Positions 53,629 to 63,425 are shown, counted from the first letter of the stretch. The stretch: DNA of 64,000 nt from Phocaeicola plebeius (GCF_003437535.1 NZ_QSQT01000008.1:69357-133356); one strand, 5' to 3'. Notes: generated by a model not told the origin, from the letters alone. Numbers and translations are program-made.

Positions 53629-54498
53629 ATGGAGACAAGTGAACTTTTAAAGCGTGTCCGTCAGATTGAAATCAAGACCCGGGGACTTTCGAGCAATATT
53701 TTTGCCGGTCAGTATCATTCGGCCTTCAAGGGGCGTGGTATGGCCTTTTCAGAGGTCCGCGAGTATCAGTATGGGGATGACGTGCGCGATATTGACTGGA
53801 ATGTGACCGCTCGCTTCGACAAACCATTCGTGAAAGTCTTTGAGGAAGAACGTGAACTTACGGTCATGTTGCTGGTGGACGTGTCCAACAGTTTGGACTT
53901 TGGTACCATTCAGCAGCTGAAGAAAGAAATGGTGACGGAGATTGCGGCTACAATCGCCTTTTCCGCCATTCAGAACAATGATAAAATCGGCGTGATTTTC
54001 TTTTCCGACCGTATCGAGAAATTTATCCCTCCCAAGAAGGGTCGCAAGCATATTCTGTATATCATTCGTGAACTGCTTGATTTTAAGCCGGAAAGTCAGC
54101 GCACCAATTTGCAGTGTGCCATTGAGTACCTGACGAATGTGCTGAAGAAACGCTGTACGGCCTTTATGCTGAGCGACTTTATTGACGAACGTGATTTCCA
54201 GAATGCATTGACGATTGCCAACCGAAAACACGATGTGGTGGCTGTGCAGGTGTACGACCGTCGTATGGAAGAACTTCCGGACGTGGGACTGATGCACGTG
54301 CGTGATGCGGAAACCGGTCATGAGCAGTGGATTGATACTTCGTCGAAGGCATTGCGCAATGCACATCATGCCTGGTGGAAGGAAAAACAGCAGAAGCTGA
54401 ATGACACATTTACTCACAGCAATGTGGATTCTGTATCTGTACGTACAGATCAGGATTATGTGAAGGCATTGCTGAATTTATTTGCAAAACGAAACTGA
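53629..54498 (+). CDS. DUF58-family protein of the Bat operon
   Basis: A 289-aa protein with a VWA-like core. The DUF58 signature is REYQYGDDVRDIDWNVTAR (about 42-60), and the VWA-type LLVDVSNSLDFG gives a partial metal-binding site (DxSxS). The start at 53629 with AAAGGA upstream replaces the longer frame from 53572, which would read through the hairpin. No membrane span. It lies between MoxR and the membrane-bound Bat proteins, where it probably takes part in the same chaperone-like assembly. Confidence 0.9.
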   Translation: METSELLKRVRQIEIKTRGLSSNIFAGQYHSAFKGRGMAFSEVREYQYGDDVRDIDWNVTARFDKPFVKVFEEERELTVMLLVDVSNSLDFGTIQQLKKEMVTEIAATIAFSAIQNNDKIGVIFFSDRIEKFIPPKKGRKHILYIIRELLDFKPESQRTNLQCAIEYLTNVLKKRCTAFMLSDFIDERDFQNALTIANRKHDVVAVQVYDRRMEELPDVGLMHVRDAETGHEQWIDTSSKALRNAHHAWWKEKQQKLNDTFTHSNVDSVSVRTDQDYVKALLNLFAKRN

Positions 54499-54506
54499 CA
54501 GTTGAC

Positions 54507-55610
54507 ATGAGACATCTCTTATTATACTACTCAAAAATGATAAAGGCATGTTGCTGTGCTGTGTTGATTTTATGCTGTGCAACGGGCTTGAAAGCCCAGC
54601 AGGTGACGGTGGAAGCTACCATCGATTCCTTGCAGTTGCTCATTGGTGAGCAGGCGAAAATCAAATTGCAGGTCAGCATGGATGCCAACCAGAAATTGCG
54701 TCTGCCGTTGCTGCGTGATACGCTGGTCAGGGGAGTGGAGATTCTGGATGTGGCCAAGCCCGACACGCAGTTGCTGAACGACAACAAGCGCTGGCTGGTG
54801 TCACAAGAATATACAGTGACTTCTTTTGATTCGGCTCTGTATTATCTTCCGCCGTTTGAGGTGCTGGTCAATGACAAGGCTTACCGTTCAAAGGCCTTGG
54901 CATTGAAAGTGTATTCCATTCCGGTGGATACCTTGCACCCCGACCAGTTTTTTGGTCCGAAGTCCATTCAGGAAGTACCTCTTACCTGGGAAGACCTGGC
55001 ACCGATGGTATATTCCATCCTGTTGCTGATTGCTTTGGGAGTGGTGACGGCCTTCTTTATCATTCGCTATCGTGACAATAAGCCTATCATCAAGATTATC
55101 AAGGTAGAACCTAAACTTCCGCCTCACCTGGCTGCCATGAAGAAGATTGAAACTATCAAGGCAGACAAGGTGGCCAAGCGTGAAGATCCGAAAGCTTATT
55201 ATACGGAACTGACCGATGTCATCCGTATATATATAAAGGAGCGTTTCGGATTCAATGCCATGGAAATGACGTCTGCGGAAATTATCGAGCGTCTGTTGGA
55301 GGAGAAGGACAAAGAATCTATCCACGACCTGAAGGTGATGTTTGAAACAGCCGACCTGGTGAAGTTTGCGAAATATGCGCCGCTGATGAATGAAAACGAC
55401 ATGAACCTGGTGAATGCGGTAGATTTCATCAACCAGACTAAGATAGAGGAAGATCCGAACGCCAAGAAGGAGCCGACGGAAATCAAAGTGGAGGAGAAGC
55501 GTTCCAAACAGGGACGAATTGCCTTGCTGTGCAGCATTGCCATTACGGGTGTGGCCGCACTGATTGCTTTGTATTTGTCTGTGCGCCATATCATCGACCT
55601 CTTTTTCTAA
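54507..55610 (+). CDS. Bat operon membrane protein (DUF4381-like)
   Basis: A 367-aa protein with a signal peptide (ending TGLKAQQ, about residue 30; a second ATG at 54537 would give a shorter signal), a periplasmic beta-rich domain (about 32-165, TVEATIDSLQLLIGEQAKIKL in parts, like the first domain of BatD), one span (about 171-191, VYSILLLIALGVVTAFFII), a helical cytoplasmic domain with YYTELTDVIRIYIKERF, and a second span near the C-terminus. This is the standard unnamed protein between DUF58 and BatA in Bacteroides. Confidence 0.82.
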   Translation: MRHLLLYYSKMIKACCCAVLILCCATGLKAQQVTVEATIDSLQLLIGEQAKIKLQVSMDANQKLRLPLLRDTLVRGVEILDVAKPDTQLLNDNKRWLVSQEYTVTSFDSALYYLPPFEVLVNDKAYRSKALALKVYSIPVDTLHPDQFFGPKSIQEVPLTWEDLAPMVYSILLLIALGVVTAFFIIRYRDNKPIIKIIKVEPKLPPHLAAMKKIETIKADKVAKREDPKAYYTELTDVIRIYIKERFGFNAMEMTSAEIIERLLEEKDKESIHDLKVMFETADLVKFAKYAPLMNENDMNLVNAVDFINQTKIEEDPNAKKEPTEIKVEEKRSKQGRIALLCSIAITGVAALIALYLSVRHIIDLFF

Positions 55611-55630
55611 TTTAATAATGAATTGAGACT

Positions 55631-56629
55631 ATGATTTTTGCGAATATAGAATATCTGTTTCTGCTCTTGCTGCTGATTCCGTATATCGTGTGGTACGTGA
55701 TGCGCCGCAAGAAGACGGAACCGACCATGCAGGTATCTACCACACGGATGTACATGCAGGCTCCGCGCAGTTGGAAGATTTATTTGCTGCATGCGCCGTT
55801 TGTGCTTCGTATCCTGACGTTTGTGATGATTGTGCTGGTACTGGCACGCCCGCAAACTACCGATAACTGGCAGAACACGGAGATTGAAGGTATTGACATC
55901 ATGCTGGCGGTCGACGTGTCGACCAGTATGCTGGCTGAAGATTTGAAGCCGAACCGTATTGAAGCGGCCAAGCAGGTAGCGGCAGAGTTTATCAACGGAC
56001 GTCCGAATGATAATATCGGTCTGACTATCTTTGCGGGAGAAGCATTTACGCAGTGCCCGCTGACAGTAGACCACGGAGTACTGTTGAATTTGTTCCAAAG
56101 TGTGAGCTGCGACATGGTACAGCGCGGAATGATTGAAGACGGTACAGCACTGGGTATGGGACTGGCCAACGCGGTGAGTCGTCTGAAAGACAGCAAGGCC
56201 AAGTCGAAGGTAGTTATCCTGCTGACGGATGGTGTGAACAATCGGGGAGACATTTCTCCGCTTACTGCGGCCGAAATAGCCAAGCAGTTTGGTATCCGTG
56301 TGTATACCATCGGTGTAGGAACTAACGGTACGGCACCTTATCCGATGCAGACGTACGCTGGTGTGCAATATGTACAGATGCCGGTGGAAATCGACGAACA
56401 GACCATGAGCCAGATTGCCGGAACAACTAATGGAAATTATTTCCGTGCTACCAGCAATACGAAGCTGAAGGAAGTGTACCGTGAAATTGACAAACTGGAA
56501 AAAACGAAACTGAACGTGAAGGAATTCAGCAAACGTGAAGAAGCCTATGCGGTGTTTGCACTGATTGCATTCCTGAGCATCTTGCTTGAAATTCTTTTGC
56601 GGAATACAGTTTTGAAGAAAATACCTTAA
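55631..56629 (+). CDS. batA: Aerotolerance protein BatA (VWA domain)
   Basis: A 332-aa membrane-anchored VWA protein. Two N-terminal spans (about 8-24, 56-76) and one C-terminal span flank the VWA domain with a complete metal site: AVDVSTSML (DxSxS), Thr in EDGTALGMG and Asp in LLTDGVNN. In B. fragilis loss of Bat genes lowers oxygen tolerance. The molecular job is unknown. Confidence 0.92.
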   Translation: MIFANIEYLFLLLLLIPYIVWYVMRRKKTEPTMQVSTTRMYMQAPRSWKIYLLHAPFVLRILTFVMIVLVLARPQTTDNWQNTEIEGIDIMLAVDVSTSMLAEDLKPNRIEAAKQVAAEFINGRPNDNIGLTIFAGEAFTQCPLTVDHGVLLNLFQSVSCDMVQRGMIEDGTALGMGLANAVSRLKDSKAKSKVVILLTDGVNNRGDISPLTAAEIAKQFGIRVYTIGVGTNGTAPYPMQTYAGVQYVQMPVEIDEQTMSQIAGTTNGNYFRATSNTKLKEVYREIDKLEKTKLNVKEFSKREEAYAVFALIAFLSILLEILLRNTVLKKIP

Positions 56630-56640
56630 AATAAGAAGTC

Positions 56641-57660
56641 ATGTTTCGATTTGGAGAACCTCAATATTTGTATTTACTGATCGTGCTGCCCTTGCTGGCT
56701 GTGTTCTATTTTTATTCGAACTATCGCCGTCGCAAGAAGTTGCGCGAATATGGTAGTCCGGAGTTGCTGGCACATCTTATGCCGGATGTGTCGAAATATC
56801 GTCCGGACGTAAAATTTTGGCTGACGCTTTCTGCGCTGGCCATGGTTATTTTCATGCTGGCTCGTCCGCAGTTCGGTTCAAAGATGGAAACGGTGAAGCG
56901 TCAGGGTGTGGAAACGGTGGTGGCACTGGATATTTCAAACTCTATGCTGGCACAGGATGTCACTCCTAGCCGTCTGGAAAAATCGAAGAAGCTGATTTCC
57001 CGTCTGGTAGAGACCTTCAACAACGATAAAGTGGCCATGATTGTGTTTGCAGGTGAAGCTTTCACACAGCTCCCGATTACGAGCGACTATGTATCGGCCA
57101 AGATGTTTCTGGAGACGATTTCTCCTTCCTTGATTACCACACAGGGTACGGACATCCGCGGCGCCATCGACCTGGCTATGAAGAGTTTCACTCCGAATGA
57201 AGGGGTAGGACGTGCCATCGTGCTGATTACCGATGGTGAGAACCACGAAGGAGGAGCTATCGAGGCTGCTCAGGAGGCTGCCAAGAAGGGTATGCGTGTA
57301 TTTGTATTAGGAGTAGGTTTACCCGACGGTTCACCTATTCCGGTGGAAGGTACCAATGAATTCCGTCGCGATAAGGATGGTAATGTGGTAGTGACCCGTC
57401 TGAACGAGCAGATGTGTCAGGAGATTGCTAAAGCCGGAAACGGTATTTACGTGCGTGTAGACAATACCAACAATGCCGAAAGGGCACTGAATGCGGAAAT
57501 AAACAAACTGGCGAAGGCGGATGTAGAGACACAGGTCTTTACGGAGTTCGACGAGCAGTTCCAGGTGCTGGCCTGGCTGGCTATTCTTTTGCTGGCTGCC
57601 GACCTGATGATTCTGAACCGCAAGAATCCGCTCTTCAAGAATGTGAAACTCTTTAAATGA
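56641..57660 (+). CDS. batB: Aerotolerance protein BatB (VWA domain)
   Basis: A 339-aa paralogue of BatA with the same layout: spans near 6-23 and 60-76, VWA metal site ALDISNSML, TQGTDIRGA and ITDGENHEGG, and a C-terminal span (LAWLAILLLAADLMIL). Follows batA by 11 bases and overlaps batC by four bases (ATGA). Confidence 0.92.
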   Translation: MFRFGEPQYLYLLIVLPLLAVFYFYSNYRRRKKLREYGSPELLAHLMPDVSKYRPDVKFWLTLSALAMVIFMLARPQFGSKMETVKRQGVETVVALDISNSMLAQDVTPSRLEKSKKLISRLVETFNNDKVAMIVFAGEAFTQLPITSDYVSAKMFLETISPSLITTQGTDIRGAIDLAMKSFTPNEGVGRAIVLITDGENHEGGAIEAAQEAAKKGMRVFVLGVGLPDGSPIPVEGTNEFRRDKDGNVVVTRLNEQMCQEIAKAGNGIYVRVDNTNNAERALNAEINKLAKADVETQVFTEFDEQFQVLAWLAILLLAADLMILNRKNPLFKNVKLFK

Positions 57661-58370
57661 AACTGGAGATGAAAGTGAAAGGATATATTCTGTGTATGTG
57701 TCTGGCCCTGACTGCCGTGGCCGGATACGGACAGAAAACAGACCGTGATTATCTGCGAAGCGGCAACAAGCTTTACAAGGACAGTTTGTTTGTCAAGGCG
57801 GAAGTAGACTACCGGAAGGCGCTGGAGCTGAATCCCAAGTCGGCCGATGCCATGTACAATCTGGGAAATGCGCTGATGATGCAGGAAAAGGCCAAAGAGG
57901 CTATGGAGCAGTTTGATGCAGCGTCTCGTTTGGAAAAGGACAAGAAGAAGCTGGCACAGATTTACCACAATATGGGAGTCATTTTGCAGTCGTCCAAACA
58001 GTTGCCGCAGTGTATTGAAGCCTATAAGCAGTCCTTGCGCAACAATCCGAAGGATAATGAAACCCGCTACAACCTGGCACTGGCGCAGAAGCAGTTGAAA
58101 GATCAGCAGCAGAACCAGCAGAATCAGGACCAGCAGCAAAACAAGCAGGACCAGAAGCAGGATGACAAGCAGCAGAACAAGGACCAGCAAGACCAGAACA
58201 AGAAAGAACAGCAGCAGAATCCGCAGCAACAGCAGCAAAACCAGAACCAGATGTCGAAGGAAAATGCCCAGCAGTTGCTCAACGCCGTGATGCAGGACGA
58301 AAAGAACGTGCAGGATAAGGTGAAGAAGCAGATTCAGGTGCAGGGACGCAAGCTGGAAAAAGACTGGTAA
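57657..58370 (+). CDS. batC: Aerotolerance protein BatC (TPR, glutamine-rich tail)
   Basis: A 237-aa exported protein: signal peptide (to about residue 24, ending GYGQ), three TPR units (about 27-135: AEVDYRKALELNPKSADAMYNLGNAL), then a Gln/Asn/Lys/Asp-rich low-complexity segment (about 143-195) and a short charged end. The low-complexity part is likely disordered. Translationally coupled to batB. Confidence 0.9.
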   Translation: MKLEMKVKGYILCMCLALTAVAGYGQKTDRDYLRSGNKLYKDSLFVKAEVDYRKALELNPKSADAMYNLGNALMMQEKAKEAMEQFDAASRLEKDKKKLAQIYHNMGVILQSSKQLPQCIEAYKQSLRNNPKDNETRYNLALAQKQLKDQQQNQQNQDQQQNKQDQKQDDKQQNKDQQDQNKKEQQQNPQQQQQNQNQMSKENAQQLLNAVMQDEKNVQDKVKKQIQVQGRKLEKDW

Positions 58371-58417
58371 GGCTGGAAGCAATGAAGAACAAATGAATAA
58401 TTATAAATAACAGAATA

Positions 58418-60247
58418 ATGCGAAAGATAATATTCTTACTTTTTACGATACTTGCGGCGTGGCAGGTGAAAGCTGCCGACAAGGTACGCTTTGTGGCAGA
58501 AGCTGCCGACGTGGTGGTAAGCGGTGACCAGGTGCGCCTGGTATTCACGGTCAATTCGCAAGACATCAAGGATTTCCGTGCTCCTTCCATCAAGGGCTTT
58601 GACGTGCTGATGGGACCGAGCCGCTCTCAGCAGAGCAGTATTCAGATTATCAACGGAAAGCGTACATCGAACAGTTCTACGGCGTTCACTTATATCCTCT
58701 TGGCAGGAAATCCTGGTACGTATACCATTCCGGCAGCCAGTGTAGAGGTAAATGGAGAGAAAGTCTTTTCCAATGCCATTTCCATCAAGGTGCTTCCGCA
58801 GGACCAGACCTCGGGGAATAGTGGCAACAACGGAGGAGGCAGTGCTTCTTCTTCACGCAGCCAGGCAGCAGGTAGCCGTATCTCAGCCAATGATTTGTTT
58901 ATCACGGCTACAGCCAGCAAGACCACCGTACACGAGCAGGAAGCCATTCTGCTGACTTATAAGGTATATACCGTGGTGAATCTGCGTCAGTTGTATGGCA
59001 AGATGCCCGATCTGAAGGGTTTCCATACGCAGGAGGTAGAATTGCCGCAGCAGAAGACTTTCACACTGGAACATTATAAAGGACGGAACTACAATACGAC
59101 TGTATGGAGTCAGTATGTGCTGTTCCCGCAACAGACGGGTAAACTGGAAATCCCTTCCATTACATTTGATGGGGTGGTTGCCCAGCAGACCATTTCGGAC
59201 GACCCGTTTGATGCTTTCTTCAATGGCGGAGGATACGTGGAAGTGAAGAAGAAAATTACGACTCCGAAAGTAGTGATTAACGTGCAGCTGCTTCCTGCCA
59301 AACCGGCCGGATTCTCTGGAGCAGTGGGTGAGTTTAAACTGGCATCGTCTATCAATGCGACTGACGTAAAGACCAACGATGCTGTGACTATTAAACTGAC
59401 ACTGAGCGGTACAGGAAACATGAAGCTTATCGGTACACCGGAAGTAAAATTCCCGCAGGATTTCGAAATCTATGACCCGAAAGTGACCGATGATTATAAG
59501 CTGACCAACAGCGGACTGACGGGTACGAAGACATTCGAATATCTGGCGATTCCGCGTCATGCCGGCAACTTTACGATTCCGGCAATAGAATTTACCTACT
59601 TTGACCTGAAGAGCAACAGCTACAAGACCCTGAAAACAGAGGCTTACAACCTGAAGGTTGCCAAAGGACAGGGAAATGCCGATCAGGTGATTTCAGACTT
59701 CACCAACAAGGAGAGCGTGAAGATGCTGGGTAAGGATATCCGCTTCATTAAGTTGGGCGATTCTTCACTTCGTCCGAAGGGAGACTTTTTCTTCGGCACC
59801 GTGGGATATTACCTGTGCTACCTGATTCCGTTGCTGCTGTTCGTTGTCTTTGCAGTGATTTATCGCCAGAAAGCCCTTGAAAATGCCAACGTGGCGAAGG
59901 TGAAGACCAAGAAAGCCAACAAGGTGGCTACCCGCCGTATGAAACTGGCTGGTAAGTTGCTGGCAGAAAACAAGAAGAATGAGTTCTATGACGAAGTGCT
60001 GAAGGCTTTGTGGGGATACATCAGCGACAAGCTCAGTATTCCGGTATCTCAGCTGTCGAAAGACAACATTGAAGCCGAACTGACCAACTACGGTGTGCAG
60101 GAAGCCTTGATTGCCGAGTTCATCGGTGTGCTCAACGAATGTGAATATGCACGTTATGCTCCGGGCAACGAGAACGAGGCGATGGACAAGGTATATTCCG
60201 CTTCTGTGGAAGTCATCAGTAAAATGGAAAACAGTATCAAACATTAA
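58418..60247 (+). CDS. batD: Aerotolerance protein BatD
   Basis: The largest Bat protein, 609 aa: signal peptide (1-19, ending VKAA), a tandem of beta-sandwich domains outside the membrane (AADVVVSGDQVRLVFTVNSQ, TASKTTVHEQEAILLTYKVY, NATDVKTNDAVTIKLTLSG), a Ser/Gly/Asn-rich linker (about 128-150), one span (about 465-485, YYLCYLIPLLLFVVFAVIY) and a cytoplasmic helical tail with YDEVLKALWGYISDKL. Standard BatD layout. Confidence 0.92.
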   Translation: MRKIIFLLFTILAAWQVKAADKVRFVAEAADVVVSGDQVRLVFTVNSQDIKDFRAPSIKGFDVLMGPSRSQQSSIQIINGKRTSNSSTAFTYILLAGNPGTYTIPAASVEVNGEKVFSNAISIKVLPQDQTSGNSGNNGGGSASSSRSQAAGSRISANDLFITATASKTTVHEQEAILLTYKVYTVVNLRQLYGKMPDLKGFHTQEVELPQQKTFTLEHYKGRNYNTTVWSQYVLFPQQTGKLEIPSITFDGVVAQQTISDDPFDAFFNGGGYVEVKKKITTPKVVINVQLLPAKPAGFSGAVGEFKLASSINATDVKTNDAVTIKLTLSGTGNMKLIGTPEVKFPQDFEIYDPKVTDDYKLTNSGLTGTKTFEYLAIPRHAGNFTIPAIEFTYFDLKSNSYKTLKTEAYNLKVAKGQGNADQVISDFTNKESVKMLGKDIRFIKLGDSSLRPKGDFFFGTVGYYLCYLIPLLLFVVFAVIYRQKALENANVAKVKTKKANKVATRRMKLAGKLLAENKKNEFYDEVLKALWGYISDKLSIPVSQLSKDNIEAELTNYGVQEALIAEFIGVLNECEYARYAPGNENEAMDKVYSASVEVISKMENSIKH

Positions 60248-60271
60248 AACGGATAGGAGAGCAGACTAAAT

Positions 60272-61024
60272 ATGAAGAAATTATCTTTATTATTGATAGG
60301 CCTGATTGGGTATATTCAGTTTGCCGTGGCAGCTACCACAAAAGCGGAAGCTGACGAAGCATACCAGAAGGAAAAGTTCAGCGAGGCAGCGTCCTTGTAT
60401 GAAGAAATCCTGCAGACGCAGGGGGAATCGGCCGACATCTATTATAATCTTGGAAACGCGTACTTCAAGCTGAAGAATACGGCCAAGGCAGTGCTCAACT
60501 ACGAACGGGCCCTTCTCCTGAATCCGGGAGATGCGGATATTCGCTTTAATCTGGGCATGGCACGCAGCAAGACGGTGGACAAGATTACGCCTACTGCCGA
60601 GGTGTTCATCGTGACATGGTATAAATCGCTGGTCAACATGATGAGCGAACAGAGCTGGGGCTATGTGGGAATTTTCTCGTTCATTCTTTTGCTGATAGGA
60701 GTCTCTTTTTATATCTTCGGCAACCGCCTTTGGATAAAGAAAACCGGATTCATCGGAGCGGTGGTATTTCTGATTGTGACGGTGTGCAGCAATATTTTTG
60801 CCAGTGAACAGAAAGCGGAGCTGGTAGACCGTACGGGAGCCATTGTGATGGAGCCGACAATCAATGTCAAGAGTACGCCGAACGAAAGCGGAACCGACTT
60901 GTTTGTGTTGCATGAAGGTACGAAAGTCTTCATCGAGGACAATTCGATGAAAGGCTGGAAGGAAATCCGCCTGGAAGACGGCAACAAAGGCTGGGTGAAG
61001 ACGGAAGCAATTGAAATCATTTAA
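60272..61024 (+). CDS. batE: Aerotolerance protein BatE (TPR plus SH3)
   Basis: A 250-aa protein: signal peptide (ending AVAA), TPR units (about 22-105, YYNLGNAYFKLKNTAKAVLNYERAL), two spans (about 130-150 and 160-178), and a C-terminal bacterial SH3 domain (about 190-248, VMEPTINVKSTPNESGTDLFVLHEGTKV in parts). Last Bat gene. Confidence 0.9.
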   Translation: MKKLSLLLIGLIGYIQFAVAATTKAEADEAYQKEKFSEAASLYEEILQTQGESADIYYNLGNAYFKLKNTAKAVLNYERALLLNPGDADIRFNLGMARSKTVDKITPTAEVFIVTWYKSLVNMMSEQSWGYVGIFSFILLLIGVSFYIFGNRLWIKKTGFIGAVVFLIVTVCSNIFASEQKAELVDRTGAIVMEPTINVKSTPNESGTDLFVLHEGTKVFIEDNSMKGWKEIRLEDGNKGWVKTEAIEII

Positions 61025-61039
61025 TTCAGATAAGCATAA

Positions 61040-61750
61040 ATGGCAGACATACAGCAACTCATAGAGGCCGACAAGGCTTTGCTACTTTCTCTTAACGGAA
61101 GCGACTCCTTGTTCTGGGATGGATTCATGTGGACAGTGACAGACACTAAGACATGGATTCCGGCCGTACTGGTGTTGCTGTATGTCGTGTTTAAGAATAA
61201 CCGTGTGCCGCAAGGAATAGTCATCACGCTGATGTTTGCTTTGTGCGTTACGCTGGCCGATCAGTTTGCGTCGGGACTCTGCAAGCCTTATTTTGCCCGT
61301 TTTCGTCCCACTCAGGACCCTGAACTGATGTACCTGGTGCAGACGGTGAACGACTATCGGGGAGGCTTGTATGGATTTATCTCCAGCCATGCCGCCAATA
61401 CCTTTGCCGTAGCGATGTTTGCTTCGTTGCTGGTGCGCTATCTGCCTTTCACCTGCATGATGTTTCTGTGGGCAATGATTCCCTCGTACTCACGTATGTA
61501 TTTAGGTGTCCATTATCCCGGCGATATTTTGTGCGGGGCAGTGGCCGGATCGGTTGTCGGTGTGCTTGTGTACCTGCTGTACGCACGTCTGCGCAAGAAA
61601 TTCTTCGATTGTCCGCAGTATATCTCCACCCAATACACCAAGGGCGGATATACCAAGGATGACATATCCATTCTGCATGCCACACTGCTACTGACTTATC
61701 TCTATGCGATAATCGGAGGAATGATAGTGGCAAAAGGTCTGCATTTCTGA
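61040..61750 (+). CDS. PAP2-family membrane phosphatase
   Basis: A 236-aa inner-membrane phosphatase. The three PAP2 motifs are KPYFARFRP (K-x6-RP), SSHAANTFA (the PSGH motif with Ser for Pro) and SRMYLGVHYPGD (SR-x5-H-x3-D). About six spans. Substrates of the family include undecaprenyl pyrophosphate and lipid phosphates. The gene follows batE by 15 bases, so is probably cotranscribed, but PAP2 is not a recognised Bat component. Confidence 0.9.
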   Translation: MADIQQLIEADKALLLSLNGSDSLFWDGFMWTVTDTKTWIPAVLVLLYVVFKNNRVPQGIVITLMFALCVTLADQFASGLCKPYFARFRPTQDPELMYLVQTVNDYRGGLYGFISSHAANTFAVAMFASLLVRYLPFTCMMFLWAMIPSYSRMYLGVHYPGDILCGAVAGSVVGVLVYLLYARLRKKFFDCPQYISTQYTKGGYTKDDISILHATLLLTYLYAIIGGMIVAKGLHF

Positions 61751-61859
61751 CCAGAAAGTAAGATATTTTCGAAAAAAACAGTTGGAAAGTTTGTGCTGTC
61801 ACAATCTTTTGCTATATTTAAATCGATATTAAAAACAACATTTTGTCTAACACTTAATT

Positions 61860-62126
61860 ATGACTACTATGAACAGAACAATAACCTTTAACGAACTTCG
61901 TAAAATCAAAGATTCTTTGCCCGCGGGAAGCATGCATCGCATTGCGGATGAGTTGAATCTCAGCGTGGAAACGGTGCGTAATTTCTTTGGCGGACATAAC
62001 TTCAAGGACGGAAAAAGCGTAGGTATCCATCTCGAACCAGGGCCTGACGGCGGACTGGTGATGCTTGACGATACTACGGTACTCGATAAGGCAATAGCCA
62101 TTCTGAAGGAAGAACAACGCGCTTGA
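61860..62126 (+). CDS. Small DNA-binding protein with helix-turn-helix
   Basis: An 88-aa protein with a LacI-like or transposase-like helix-turn-helix near the start: SMHRIADELNLSVETVRNFFGGHNF (about 24-48 in parts), followed by a beta region GIHLEPGPDGGLVMLDD and a C-terminal helix VLDKAIAILKEEQ. The start could be 61869. A Bacteroidetes-specific small regulator; target unknown. It has its own terminator. Confidence 0.75.
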   Translation: MTTMNRTITFNELRKIKDSLPAGSMHRIADELNLSVETVRNFFGGHNFKDGKSVGIHLEPGPDGGLVMLDDTTVLDKAIAILKEEQRA

Positions 62127-62132
62127 TATAAG

Positions 62133-62190
62133 ATAAGGGCTGTAACAAGAGAGTGGGAGAGTATCCGTTCCTGTTACGGCCCTTATTGTT
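62133..62190 (+). terminator. Terminator of the small DNA-binding gene
   Basis: Arms ATAAGGGCTGTAACA (62133-62147) and TGTTACGGCCCTTAT (62172-62186, one mismatch) with a T-rich tail. Confidence 0.8.
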
Positions 62191-62229
62191 TATTCGATAA
62201 TATGATATTAACCTAAAAATGCAGAAGCC

Positions 62230-63354
62230 ATGGAAGAAAAACTTGTAACACTGGCCATTCTTACTTATTCTAAAGCCCAGATTCTAAAGAATGTGCTTGA
62301 AAATGAAGGAATTGAGGCTTGCATCCATAATGTCAACCTGATTCAGCCTGTCATTTCTTCGGGCGTGAGAATACGCATCCGCGAAAGTGATCTGCCCAGG
62401 GCATTGAAAATCATTGAAAGTTCTGCGTGGTTGGCCGAAGATGTGGTCAATGAGGAAAAAACGGAAGAAAAGCATGGTAAGCAGGTGCTGATACCGGTCG
62501 ACTTTTCCGATTATTCGATGGCTGCCTGTGAATTCGGTTTCAATTTTGCAGCCAAGATACAGGCAGAAGTAGTGCTGATGCACGTGTATTTCAGTCCGGT
62601 ATACATGCCGAGTTTGCAGTATGCGACAGAAAACTACGGGTTGCCGATGGAACATGAACTGGGCATCAAGAGCATGCTTGATAGTATCCATGAACAACTT
62701 AACAATCTGATAAACAGTATTAAAGAACGAATTCAGAAAGGAGAACTTCCTGATGTGAAGTACACCTGCACTCTGAAAGAAGGCGTACCGGAAGAAGAAA
62801 TCCTGCATTATGCCCGCGAGGAAAAGCCGCTCATAATCATTATGGGAACGCGCGGAAAAGGTGAGAAGGAAATGGATCTTATCGGTAGTGTAACGGCCGA
62901 AATCATCGACCGTAGTCCGGTATTTGTCTATGCCATCCCGAAAAATGCACAGAAGAAAAACTTCGATGAAATCCATAAGGTAGCATTCTTTACCAGCTTT
63001 GACCAGCGCGACTTGATTGCATTCGACTCACTGGTAACGACTTTCAAGGATTATCATTTTGAAGTATCGTTCATCCATCTGAGCGACAATGCGCAGAAGC
63101 GTACGTGGAATGAAATCAAGCTGGTGGGCATCCAGGAATATTTCAAGAAGCAATATCCGCAGCTGACAATTGATTACGACATGTTGGGCGGAGAAAGTCT
63201 GCTCAGCAATTTGGACGAATATGTCAAGGAGAAAGGCATTGACGTGCTGTGTCTGTCAAATTACAAGCGGAACGTCTTTGCACGTTTGTTTAATCCCAGC
63301 ATTGCCCGTCGGATGATTTTCCATTCCAACACGCCGATTTTGGTGATTAAATAA
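62230..63354 (+). CDS. DUF2007 plus tandem universal-stress-protein fusion
   Basis: A 374-aa cytoplasmic protein in three parts: an N-terminal DUF2007 signal-transducer-like domain (about 1-70, VTLAILTYSKAQILKNVLENEG in parts), a USP domain (about 83-232) starting QVLIPVDFSDYSMAACEFGFN with the nucleotide-loop motif MGTRGKGEKEMDLIGSVTAEI (GxRG-x-GS-type), and a second, degenerate USP domain (about 243-374) that lacks that loop. Proteins of this type respond to energy or redox stress. The ATP-binding loop in USP1 looks intact. Monocistronic. Confidence 0.88.
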   Translation: MEEKLVTLAILTYSKAQILKNVLENEGIEACIHNVNLIQPVISSGVRIRIRESDLPRALKIIESSAWLAEDVVNEEKTEEKHGKQVLIPVDFSDYSMAACEFGFNFAAKIQAEVVLMHVYFSPVYMPSLQYATENYGLPMEHELGIKSMLDSIHEQLNNLINSIKERIQKGELPDVKYTCTLKEGVPEEEILHYAREEKPLIIIMGTRGKGEKEMDLIGSVTAEIIDRSPVFVYAIPKNAQKKNFDEIHKVAFFTSFDQRDLIAFDSLVTTFKDYHFEVSFIHLSDNAQKRTWNEIKLVGIQEYFKKQYPQLTIDYDMLGGESLLSNLDEYVKEKGIDVLCLSNYKRNVFARLFNPSIARRMIFHSNTPILVIK

Positions 63355-63385
63355 AGTTTTGTCTTAGAAAAACGAATTCTCAGGG

Positions 63386-63425
63386 GGGCCGTTCCCATCT
63401 TGTATGGATTCGGCCCTTGTTCTTA
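63386..63425 (+). terminator. Terminator of the USP fusion gene
   Basis: Stem GGGCCG/CGGCCC (63386-63391 and 63411-63416) with TTGTTCTT behind it. Confidence 0.65.
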
